Shown here in pieces: positions 43,242-50,368 of a DNA stretch of 51,261 nt. Location of the stretch: IMG/VR virus record IMGVR_UViG_3300027659_000047, positions 1 to 51,261 of that record; one strand, written 5' to 3'. Source of the DNA: a virus. The position numbers and the translations under genes are program-made. Below the pieces are notes generated by a model that had not been told where the DNA came from, ran no database searches, and saw only the letters and a list, made by a program, of their open reading frames with translations. The stretch's first letter is position 1; every line of letters begins with the position of its first letter.

Positions 43242-44324
43242 ATGAGCATATTAGATAAAATTAAAAAGAATAGTACGATTAAAGAATCAGCAATTCTTTC
43301 GCAGTCTAAGTTCTTCACTAAGAAGGACATGATTTCTACTTCTATCCCAGCGATAAACATTGCGTTAAGTGGAAGACTAGATGGTGGACTTACTCCAGGC
43401 CTTACAATGTGGGCAGGTCCTTCTAAACATTTCAAAACAGCGTTCAGCTTGCTTATGGCAAGATCATATTTAGATAAGTATCCAGATGCAGCACTTCTCT
43501 TTTACGATTCGGAGTTTGGTACTCCGCAGTCTTATTTCGATAGCTTTGGTATTGACACAGACAGGGTGCTCCATACTCCTCTTACAGATATTGAACAACT
43601 CAAGTTCGACATAATGCAACAACTGACTGCTCTTGAGCGTGGTGAACATTTAATTATTGTGATTGATTCCATTGGCAATCTTGCATCCAAGAAAGAAGTT
43701 GATGATGCACTTGATGGCAAATCAGTTGCTGATATGTCCAGAGCAAAACAAGTAAAGAGTTTGTTCCGTATGGTTACACCTCACTTGAATTTAAAAGACA
43801 TACCAATGATTGTAGTGAATCACACATACATGGAAATTGGTATGTTCCCTAAAGCAATTATTGGTGGTGGCACCGGCTCGTACTATTCTGCTGATAATAT
43901 TTTCATTATCGGTCGACAACAAGAAAAAGAAGGAACTGAGATTGTTGGATATAATTTTATCATCAATGTGGAAAAATCTAGATATGTTAAAGAGAAATCT
44001 AAAATCCCTGTCACTGTTTCTTTTGATGGTGGTATTAGCAAATGGTCTGGCTTACTTGATATTGCTCTCGAATCCGGACATGTTATCAAGCCTAGCAATG
44101 GTTGGTATTCGAAAGTAGATAAAGAAACTGGCGAGATCTCAGATAAGAAGTATCGTGTTAAAGATACTGATACTAAAGACTTTTGGATGTCTATTGTAAC
44201 GTCAAAGTCATTCAACGAATACGTACAAAATAAGTATGCAATCGCTCACGGCGATATTATTCATGATGAAGAGATCATAGAGGAAATGCAATCATATGAA
44301 GACGACACCGCTGCGGCCGCATAA
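43242..44324 (+). CDS. uvsX: UvsX recombinase
   Basis: The protein has 360 residues (T4 UvsX has about 390). RecA-type core: STSIPAINIALSGRLDGGL, Walker A GPSKHFKT at 59-66 (T4-like variant), Walker B LIIVIDSIGNL near 130, and the conserved VVNHTYMEIG and GGGTGSYYSADNI segments. It pairs homologous strands, loaded by UvsY. It starts after TAGGAGAAA. The C-terminus is acidic and ends in a run of alanines (AAAA), where the DNA contains a NotI-type octamer. Its last 29 bases overlap the next gene. Confidence 0.96.
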   Translation: MSILDKIKKNSTIKESAILSQSKFFTKKDMISTSIPAINIALSGRLDGGLTPGLTMWAGPSKHFKTAFSLLMARSYLDKYPDAALLFYDSEFGTPQSYFDSFGIDTDRVLHTPLTDIEQLKFDIMQQLTALERGEHLIIVIDSIGNLASKKEVDDALDGKSVADMSRAKQVKSLFRMVTPHLNLKDIPMIVVNHTYMEIGMFPKAIIGGGTGSYYSADNIFIIGRQQEKEGTEIVGYNFIINVEKSRYVKEKSKIPVTVSFDGGISKWSGLLDIALESGHVIKPSNGWYSKVDKETGEISDKKYRVKDTDTKDFWMSIVTSKSFNEYVQNKYAIAHGDIIHDEEIIEEMQSYEDDTAAAA

Positions 44325-44643
44325 AGTTCTTGGAAGACCTGGACACGATGGTGACCAGCACGCTTTGTGTTTTGAAACTGGCGAGTTTGCTAACATCGTT
44401 TTTACATACACTAATGTTAGCTTTAAAGAAGACACCGAGCATGATAAACTTATAGTTGGATTCGAGTATTATGTTCACGATGTTCCAAAAGAATGTTATG
44501 GATATAATAAAGAAGCTTTTGAAAAAGAACTCGGTGACTTTGTGGTAGAATTACTACATTATGGACTTGAACGTGATAAACTAGGATTTATTGATGACAA
44601 AGAGAATAGAACAGACCATCCTTTCGAATCTAATTCACAATGA
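44296..44643 (+). CDS. conserved protein between uvsX and 41
   Basis: The protein has 115 residues. It starts inside uvsX (29-base overlap) and overlaps gene 41 by about 50 bases, which is long for this genome but typical for this junction. Visible segments: PHKVLGRPGHDGDQHALCFE, a beta strand pair (ANIVFTYTNVSFKED) and HDKLIVGFEYYVHDVP, then an acidic end. No known family recognised by me. Position suggests a part in helicase loading or recombination; unproven. In T4 the helicase loader gp59 is encoded elsewhere and I see no similarity. Confidence 0.6.
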   Translation: MKTTPLRPHKVLGRPGHDGDQHALCFETGEFANIVFTYTNVSFKEDTEHDKLIVGFEYYVHDVPKECYGYNKEAFEKELGDFVVELLHYGLERDKLGFIDDKENRTDHPFESNSQ

Positions 44644-45985
44644 GGAATTTTGTCGAAAGACTGTACCATTTCTAAAAACAGAATATTTTTCTGATCACTT
44701 TGAAAATGTGATAGCTCAAGAACTTATAACGTTCTTTACTGAGTATAACAAACCAGCATCGCTTGAGATCCTTGCAATTCAACTTGGAAATCGTAAGGAT
44801 CTTCGTCATGAGCAATTGAATCAAATAGAGTCTTATATCAATGAACTCACATATAAAACAGACAACAATGATTGGCTTTATAAGCACACTGAAAAGTTTT
44901 GCAAAGATCGTGCTGTTTACAATGCTATCATTAGTTCTATTGAGATCATTGACGGAAAAGATAAAAACAGAACTCAAGACGCAATCCCCTCATTGCTTTC
45001 AGACGCCCTTGCAGTATCCTTTGATAATGCTATTGGCCATGATTATCTCGAAGACTTCGCAGAACGCTATGACTTCTATCATCGCCAAGAGGAAAAGCTA
45101 GAATTCGATCTAGACTTACTTAATAAGATTACAAAGGGTGGTTTATCTAGGAAAACTCTTAATGTAATTCTTGCAGGAACTGGTGTTGGTAAGTCATTAT
45201 TCATGTGTCATTACGCAGCATCATCCTTGATGCAAGGTAAAAATGTTTTGTATATCACATTGGAAATGGCTGAGGAAAGAATTGCGGAACGTATTGATGC
45301 AAACCTTCTTAACATGACGATGGATGAACTTGGCAAAGTTGATAAGGATGCTTATGAATCTCGAGTTGGTAAGTTAATCAAGAAGACTGCTGGTAAACTA
45401 ATCGTTAAAGAATACCCAACTGCATCAGCTCATGCAGGACACTTTAAAGCTTTGCTTGAAGAACTTAAGATGAAGCGTAACTTCAAGCCAGATCTTATTG
45501 TTATCGATTATCTAAACATCTGTGCATCATCTCGAATCAAACATGGCTCAGGTGTTAATTCCTATACATATGTTAAGTCTATCGCTGAAGAACTTCGTGG
45601 TCTTGGCGTAGAGTATAATGTTCCGGTTCTTTCAGCAACACAAACAACTCGAGGTGGATATGATAATACCGACGTAGACCTTACTGATACATCCGAGTCT
45701 TTTGGCTTGCCTGCTACTGTCGATTTTATGTTCGCCCTTATTTCAACTGAAGAGCTTGAAAATCTTAACCAGATCATGGTTAAACAACTTAAGAATCGCT
45801 ACAATGATCCTTCTTATTATAAGCGTTTCGTCATTGGCGTTGACCGTTCTAGGATGAAACTCTATGATGTTGAAGATACTGCACAAAAGAACATTGCAGA
45901 TTCTGGACAAAATAATGAATCATCTTTTGATAAGACTTCCTTTGGGCAAAAGATGAAACAAGCTGGAGATGGATTTAACTTTTAA
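44594..45985 (+). CDS. 41: replicative DNA helicase gp41
   Basis: The protein has 463 residues (T4 gp41 has 475). DnaB-like: N-terminal helical domain (IEQTILSNLIHNEEFCRKTV), then the RecA-type motor with Walker A GTGVGKS at 195-201, TLEMAEERIAERID, Walker B DLIVIDYLNI near 295, LSATQTTRGG near 340 and the arginine-finger region GVDRSRMKLYD. ATG 44594 fits the family start; a TTG one codon earlier is less likely. It unwinds DNA 5' to 3' at the fork and normally works with the gp61 primase, which is not seen in this window. Confidence 0.96.
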   Translation: MTKRIEQTILSNLIHNEEFCRKTVPFLKTEYFSDHFENVIAQELITFFTEYNKPASLEILAIQLGNRKDLRHEQLNQIESYINELTYKTDNNDWLYKHTEKFCKDRAVYNAIISSIEIIDGKDKNRTQDAIPSLLSDALAVSFDNAIGHDYLEDFAERYDFYHRQEEKLEFDLDLLNKITKGGLSRKTLNVILAGTGVGKSLFMCHYAASSLMQGKNVLYITLEMAEERIAERIDANLLNMTMDELGKVDKDAYESRVGKLIKKTAGKLIVKEYPTASAHAGHFKALLEELKMKRNFKPDLIVIDYLNICASSRIKHGSGVNSYTYVKSIAEELRGLGVEYNVPVLSATQTTRGGYDNTDVDLTDTSESFGLPATVDFMFALISTEELENLNQIMVKQLKNRYNDPSYYKRFVIGVDRSRMKLYDVEDTAQKNIADSGQNNESSFDKTSFGQKMKQAGDGFNF

Positions 45986-46003
45986 TCATAAGTGTGTTAT
46001 AAT
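45975..46003 (+). promoter_or_regulatory. sigma70-like promoter before 46023 (TTAACT-N17-TATAAT)
   Basis: TATAAT at 45998-46003 with a weaker -35 TTAACT at 45975-45980, 17 bases apart, overlapping the end of gene 41. The spacer begins TTTTAATCATAA from the -35 end, identical to the gene 43 promoter. Confidence 0.65.
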
Positions 46004-46022
46004 TTAATTTTGGAGATATGTT

Positions 46023-46421
46023 ATGAGTAATAATTGGGTTTGGGATATGGAACGTATGCACAGTAAATATGGTGTACGTGATGTGATTGAAACTTTTGAT
46101 AAAGAAAAACTTGAAAAGTTTTTGGAATTTCGAATTAAGTTCTTACAAGAAGAACTTGATGAAATGAAAGGTGCAACTAATGCAGATGACGTAGTTGATG
46201 CATTGATCGATCTTTGCGTGGTTGCCATTGGAACTCTTGATGCATATCAAGTTGATTCTCTTGAAGCATGGAATCGTGTATTAGACGCAAACATGGCAAA
46301 GGAAATTGGCATTAAACCTTCTCGTCCTAATCCACTAGGTCTTCCAGATCTAATTAAACCAGAAGGTTGGATTGCACCAACTCATGCAGATAACGTAGGA
46401 TTATTGGCAAAGGTATTTTAA
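46023..46421 (+). CDS. MazG/PRA-PH-like nucleotide pyrophosphohydrolase
   Basis: The protein has 132 residues, with TGGAGATA upstream and its own promoter. The signature is FLQEELDEMKGATNADDVVD followed by ALIDLCVVAIGTLDA: an ExxE helix and a DDVVDAxxDL helix that bind Mg2+ in the all-alpha NTP pyrophosphatase superfamily (phosphoribosyl-ATP pyrophosphohydrolase-like). Members hydrolyse (d)NTPs or (p)ppGpp-type nucleotides. The C-terminal NPLGLPDLIKPEGW segment is typical of phage versions. With the 35746 gene and dCMP enzymes it suggests active control of nucleotide pools. Confidence 0.85.
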   Translation: MSNNWVWDMERMHSKYGVRDVIETFDKEKLEKFLEFRIKFLQEELDEMKGATNADDVVDALIDLCVVAIGTLDAYQVDSLEAWNRVLDANMAKEIGIKPSRPNPLGLPDLIKPEGWIAPTHADNVGLLAKVF

Positions 46422-47389
46422 TGTATAGCCTCACCGTCTTTAAGTCTATCTTTGATAACAAGACAGATACACGAGTTGACTTCGATTCTTTCGAGAAATT
46501 CGAGAAGTCGTTGTATCATCTGTCTACTCTTCCTGGATATAAAGCTAAGCGCGGTGAGTTTACTAACAAAGCATCGCCTCTAATTTCTCCAGCGATTTAT
46601 AAATCTGATACAACTAGAGCAAACGTTAACGTAATCGAGTGGGCAAATTGGGCCGCACTAGATGTAGACAGCACAACATATGATGGAGATCTTGAAGATG
46701 AATTGGCTAGGCTTTACCCTAATATCTATTTTATTTGTTATTCAACTGCTAGCAGTAGTCGTAGTGCGCCGAAGTTCCGCTTGGTGTTCCCACTTACAAG
46801 AGCTGTTAGGGGAGAAGAAATTCGACACTTTTGGTTTGCACTCAACACAGAATTTGGCATGGTGGGAGATAGACAGACTAAAGATTTGTCTAGGATGTAT
46901 TACGTCCCAGCGCAATACCCTAATGCTTACAATTTTATTTTTACTCATCGCGCAGATGGGTATCTTAACGTTGATGATCTTCTAAGAAAGCATGAATACA
47001 ATGACAACTCTTCTTCTAGTAGTTTTATTGACAGGCTTCCTGTTGAGATTCAAAAGGAAGTCATAGCTCATCGTCAGCAACAGCTTCAGAGTAACAAGAG
47101 AACTTATGAATGGAAGTCATATGGCGATTGTCCATTCGTGAATCGTAAACTTGTAAGTGAGTATAAGCAAATATCAGGAGTAGATGGTTCTGGTCGTTAC
47201 TCGATGATTTATAAGATTATGACATCAATTGCTTGCAATGCTATTAAGAATAAGTATCCTATCACTGAGTATGAGATTGTAGATCTTGTGAGACAGCTCG
47301 ATCGTGATACCGCAAATAGATACGCCAAGCGACCACTTAACGTAGAGGCTTCTCGAGCCATAGAATTTGCCTATAAGAATGCTCTATAA
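46421..47389 (+). CDS. AEP-like primase/PrimPol candidate next to gp41
   Basis: The protein has 322 residues and overlaps the previous stop by one base (TAATG). Residues 75-165 show the layout of archaeo-eukaryotic primase-type domains: ALDVDST (Asp81, Asp83), then YFICYSTASSS, KFRLVFPLTR (Lys118, Arg120), an Asp at 150 and the LSRMYYVPAQYP segment typical of plasmid and phage prim-pols. The C-terminal part (residues 235-322) is helical and may be the PriCT-like region. T4 uses the DnaG-type primase gp61 with gp41; this gene stands in the place where a primase would be expected. The assignment is by motif and context; activity is unproven. Confidence 0.6.
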   Translation: MYSLTVFKSIFDNKTDTRVDFDSFEKFEKSLYHLSTLPGYKAKRGEFTNKASPLISPAIYKSDTTRANVNVIEWANWAALDVDSTTYDGDLEDELARLYPNIYFICYSTASSSRSAPKFRLVFPLTRAVRGEEIRHFWFALNTEFGMVGDRQTKDLSRMYYVPAQYPNAYNFIFTHRADGYLNVDDLLRKHEYNDNSSSSSFIDRLPVEIQKEVIAHRQQQLQSNKRTYEWKSYGDCPFVNRKLVSEYKQISGVDGSGRYSMIYKIMTSIACNAIKNKYPITEYEIVDLVRQLDRDTANRYAKRPLNVEASRAIEFAYKNAL

Positions 47390-47411
47390 GGCAAGAATAT
47401 TCGTAAAACCC

Positions 47412-47440
47412 TGTACAAATATTCGTCTATTTGATATAAT
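47412..47440 (+). promoter_or_regulatory. sigma70-like promoter before 47465 (TGTACA-N17-TATAAT)
   Basis: TGTACA at 47412-47417 and TATAAT at 47435-47440 with a 17-base spacer. From TGTACA through TTCGTCTAT it is identical to the cobS promoter, and the inverted-repeat left arm is missing here. Confidence 0.85.
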
Positions 47441-47464
47441 ACTACTACAACATTGGAGAATTGT

Positions 47465-47689
47465 ATGAATGATCATGATCGTGGTAACCTCAACTTCCTT
47501 CTGAATATTACTTCAGAAGTCTTTGACGACTGGATGGATCAAGCAGACACTGACGATATTGACTATGCTTTAGAATTAATTGCAATGCATAAGTCAGAAC
47601 TCGTGGTAGGAATGCTTGAACTGAAAGATAACGTTGAAGATACTACTCAGGCTAATGAAATTTTGAAAGCATTTACTCTGAAAGCCTAA
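47465..47689 (+). CDS. 74-residue acidic protein
   Basis: ATG 47465 has TTGGAGA upstream and follows a strong promoter; a TTG four codons earlier is in frame but lies in the ribosome site. The product is acidic and helical (SEVFDDWMDQADTDDIDYAL, then a helix with VEDTTQANEILKAF). No family recognised. As the first gene of the operon leading to the nuclease and cytosine-modification genes it may be an early protein that interacts with a host factor; this is only suggested by position and size. Confidence 0.65.
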   Translation: MNDHDRGNLNFLLNITSEVFDDWMDQADTDDIDYALELIAMHKSELVVGMLELKDNVEDTTQANEILKAFTLKA

Positions 47690-47690
47690 T

Positions 47691-48155
47691 ATGAAACACA
47701 CTAGCAAAAAATCAAAGTTAGGTGATCTTGGAGAACGAATAGCAGCGCAAGCTTTAAACGCTACTCGTAACGACAATTGGTGGGATCCTAATGGTGACAT
47801 GACGCTCAATGAAAGCGGTGATGAATCTGAAGTTAAGACTCAGCGACGAGACATTTATCGTAATATGTTTACCGTTAACACAATGCATGCAAATCAAGTA
47901 GAAAAGTGTGTGAAGGTTACACGCTTATTCTTTGTTGAATATGATGAGACTGATGTTGTTAAAATTTGGGAATGTACTGATAGACAGTACACAATATTTG
48001 AAACGCGTGATGGTAGACTTATGGCCGGTTGGCCAGTGAATAAGATGAACTTAGTGCGAGAAATTGATGATGTTTCTCTTGCAAAAGAAATGAGATCTCT
48101 ATCACAATCACGTCACTTTGATGTGAATTCGCCTTATGCAATTAATAAATTTTGA
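47691..48155 (+). CDS. PD-(D/E)XK nuclease candidate
   Basis: The protein has 154 residues. The N-terminal half has the restriction-nuclease layout: KLGDLGERIAAQ with Glu15 in a helix, then DPNGDMTL with acidic residues at 32 and 36, and the catalytic-like SEVKTQ with Glu47 and Lys49. The rest is strand-rich (LFFVEYDETDVVKIWECTD, YTIFETRDGRLMAGWPV). This fits small phage nucleases of the PD-(D/E)XK fold. In a phage that makes modified cytosine, a nuclease could attack unmodified host DNA, but Holliday-junction or repair roles are equally possible. Starts one base after the previous stop. Confidence 0.55.
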   Translation: MKHTSKKSKLGDLGERIAAQALNATRNDNWWDPNGDMTLNESGDESEVKTQRRDIYRNMFTVNTMHANQVEKCVKVTRLFFVEYDETDVVKIWECTDRQYTIFETRDGRLMAGWPVNKMNLVREIDDVSLAKEMRSLSQSRHFDVNSPYAINKF

Positions 48156-48163
48156 GGAATGAT

Positions 48164-48634
48164 ATGAAAGAAGGTAAACAATTTACTCGTGAATCAGCAA
48201 ACATTCTATTGGAAGCTGCTGCACTTCAAGAACGTAAAGGTCAGGATTATCAGAATCCTTTGAGCCGAGTACGCCAAGCCGATCACTATCCACGTGGCGT
48301 ATATACTATTCTGGATACCATTAATGGTAAGATGCTTCGTATGTATTCTGTATTGGAAACTATGGAAGCAGGCGGTAACGTCAACTTTGAATCGGTTGAA
48401 GATTCTGCAATTGACATGATTAACTATGCATCATTCCTTGTTGCATATATGCGTGGCGATATTAATGGTCAAGAAATGGGTAAGGATATCTTCAATCGTC
48501 GTGTAAGTAAGGAAACTCATCCAACTACGCAATTGTATCCTAGCAAATTCCGTGAAATGCCTAAGGAATCATATGTCATCAATGACATTGATAAGATTGG
48601 TGAGTATATTCCAAAGGGAAGGTTTATAGAATGA
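48164..48634 (+). CDS. DUF1599-like (nucleotide modification associated) protein
   Basis: The protein has 156 residues from ATG 48164 (GAGGA five bases upstream); a TTG at 48152 overlaps the ribosome site. The core KGQDYQNPLSRVRQADHYPR, then GKMLRMYSVLE and SVEDSAIDMINYASFLVAYM, matches the DUF1599 / nucleotide modification associated domain 1 family. This family is often found next to genes for modified bases in phages. The helices with E/D pairs resemble MazG-type NTP pyrophosphatases. Here it precedes dCMP hydroxymethylase, which supports a role in nucleotide supply. The stop overlaps the next start. Confidence 0.78.
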   Translation: MKEGKQFTRESANILLEAAALQERKGQDYQNPLSRVRQADHYPRGVYTILDTINGKMLRMYSVLETMEAGGNVNFESVEDSAIDMINYASFLVAYMRGDINGQEMGKDIFNRRVSKETHPTTQLYPSKFREMPKESYVINDIDKIGEYIPKGRFIE

Positions 48635-49395
48635 TGTTTACTCACAAACAAACTGTACATGAAATTCGTCAGGAATTTGCAAAACTTTATCGATCAAATA
48701 AGTTTGTAACTGATAAGTCTGGTGTAAAGACTATTGAAATTGTAGGCGCTAGCTTCTGGGCTAACTCGCCTCTTATCTTTGGTGCAGTAAATGAAGACTA
48801 CATTGAGCGAGAACTAGACTGGTATAAGTCTATGTCATTGAATGTAAATGATATTCCTGGTGGACCTCCGGCGATTTGGAAACAAGTGGCAGACAAAGAA
48901 GGTTACATCAATTCAAACTATGGATGGTGTATCTATTCACATGAAAACAATAATCAGTTTCTTCATGTAGTAACTGAACTTGAAGATCGTCCAGATTCTC
49001 GTCGTGCTATTATGATTTACACACGTCCTACTATGTGGGGTGATCATAATAAGAATGGTCGTTCAGACTTTATGTGCACTAACACTGTGCAATATCTAAT
49101 TCGCGATAATAGGATTCATGCAGTAGTTGATATGCGAAGTAATGATGCTTGGGCCGGTTATCGCAATGATTATGCTTGGCAAGTTTATGTTCTAGAACAA
49201 GTAACGCAAGAACTTCGCTACCGCGGAAAGTTTTATGACCGAGGCGAGATTATTTGGAATGCAGGATCACTTCACGTCTATGAACGACAGTTCTATCTCG
49301 TTGATAACTATATTAAGACTCGCGAATTGAGTATCACTAAGGAAGAATATGATAAACGGCAAGAATTGGCAAAGTCGTTATCTATCGCTAGCTAA
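48631..49395 (+). CDS. 42: dCMP hydroxymethylase (gp42-like)
   Basis: The protein has 254 residues, close to T4 gp42 (246). It has the thymidylate-synthase fold: nucleophile Cys149 in DFMCTNTVQYLIRD, the phosphate-binding arginine region EDRPDSRRAIM, and MRSNDAWAGYRNDYAWQ with Asp180 where thymidylate synthases have Asn. T4 gp42 has Cys148 and Asp179 at the same places, and the Asp is what favours dCMP over dUMP. It makes hydroxymethyl-dCMP from dCMP and methylene-THF. The following dCMP deaminase overlaps it by 47 bases and alpha-glucosyltransferase is two genes further, so the pathway is nearly complete here. Confidence 0.92.
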   Translation: MMFTHKQTVHEIRQEFAKLYRSNKFVTDKSGVKTIEIVGASFWANSPLIFGAVNEDYIERELDWYKSMSLNVNDIPGGPPAIWKQVADKEGYINSNYGWCIYSHENNNQFLHVVTELEDRPDSRRAIMIYTRPTMWGDHNKNGRSDFMCTNTVQYLIRDNRIHAVVDMRSNDAWAGYRNDYAWQVYVLEQVTQELRYRGKFYDRGEIIWNAGSLHVYERQFYLVDNYIKTRELSITKEEYDKRQELAKSLSIAS

Positions 49396-49801
49396 AGAAA
49401 TTTCTACTTGGAGTAAAGATCCAAGTAGAAAGATTGGCGCAGTTGCAGTAGGTTCTAAAGGTCAGATTCTTGCTCAAGGATATAATGGCTTTCCTCGTGG
49501 AATACTAGACTCGGCTGATCGTTATAGCGATCGTCCTACAAAATATAAGTTAGTAGTTCATGCAGAAATGAACGTCATCTATAATGCTACATTTAATGGC
49601 GTATCGCTAGATGGTGCATCGTTGTACGTATACGGTCTTCCAGTATGCTCTGAATGTGCTAAGGGTATCATCCAAGTTGGTATTAAAAAAGTTTTCATAT
49701 ATACAGATGATGCGGTACCAGCAATTTGGACAGAAGCATTTGAGTTAACGTGGGATATGTTTAAAGAAGCCGGAATACATTGTGAGTGGATCCAATCTTA
49801 A
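49349..49801 (+). CDS. cd: dCMP deaminase
   Basis: The protein has 150 residues (T4 Cd has 193). The zinc site is HAEMN (His71, catalytic Glu73) and PVCSEC (Cys100, Cys103), with the conserved NGFPRG and SKDPSRKIGAVAV segments. It converts dCMP to dUMP for thymidylate synthesis and, with gp42, sets the dCTP/dTTP balance. ATG 49349 lies inside gene 42 (47-base overlap); no better start exists. The T4 insertion that carries an extra zinc site appears reduced, which explains the shorter length. Confidence 0.95.
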   Translation: MINGKNWQSRYLSLAKEISTWSKDPSRKIGAVAVGSKGQILAQGYNGFPRGILDSADRYSDRPTKYKLVVHAEMNVIYNATFNGVSLDGASLYVYGLPVCSECAKGIIQVGIKKVFIYTDDAVPAIWTEAFELTWDMFKEAGIHCEWIQS

Positions 49802-49819
49802 TTTAAGGATTATTTTGAA

Positions 49820-50368
49820 ATGAAACAAGAACTTGATGAACTATTGTGTGCAAAGTACCCTCTGATCTTTAAAGATCGAAATGCGCCAATGACTCAAACA
49901 GCTATGTGCTGGGGATTTGATTGCGGTGATGGGTGGTTTACTATCATTGATACTCTCTGTGGTTTGTTGACTAACAAATACAATCAAGCCAAAGAACGAT
50001 ATGACTATCGTGCAGAAGTGGGTGTTGGCGGTATTCTTTATGGAACAAGAACAATAACGCAAGAAGATCTTGACGAAGCAAAGCAAAAAATGGAAGAAGA
50101 AAAAGAACTAGTTCCAATTGCTTCTCAGATTAAAGAAAAGTTTGGTGGTCTTCGATTCTATGTTCAATCAGCAACTCCCGAGCATTATAATTACATTTCC
50201 TTTGCTGAAAGTATGAGTTATCGCACGTGTGAAAAGTGCGGTTCTCCTGGTCGAACTTATCATCAGGGATGGCACCGAACTCTATGTGAAGCTCATGCCG
50301 ATGAAGCGTATGGAGAGGACGCAGCCCATGAAAGAAATAAAACCGGAGAATGGAGCGAAGAAGAATGA
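49820..50368 (+). CDS. conserved phage protein with C-terminal zinc-ribbon-like motif
   Basis: The protein has 182 residues, preceded by TAAGGA. Pattern: LLCAKYPLIFKDRN, then CGDGWFTIIDTLCGLL, QIKEKFGGLRFYVQS, and a metal-binding end CEKCGSPG ... GWHRTLCEAHADEA. The last motif has two Cys plus Cys/His ligands. This combination occurs in many tailed phages without known function; it may bind nucleic acid or protein. It sits between dCMP deaminase and alpha-glucosyltransferase and its stop overlaps the next start (ATGA), so it is co-expressed with the modification enzymes. Confidence 0.72.
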   Translation: MKQELDELLCAKYPLIFKDRNAPMTQTAMCWGFDCGDGWFTIIDTLCGLLTNKYNQAKERYDYRAEVGVGGILYGTRTITQEDLDEAKQKMEEEKELVPIASQIKEKFGGLRFYVQSATPEHYNYISFAESMSYRTCEKCGSPGRTYHQGWHRTLCEAHADEAYGEDAAHERNKTGEWSEEE

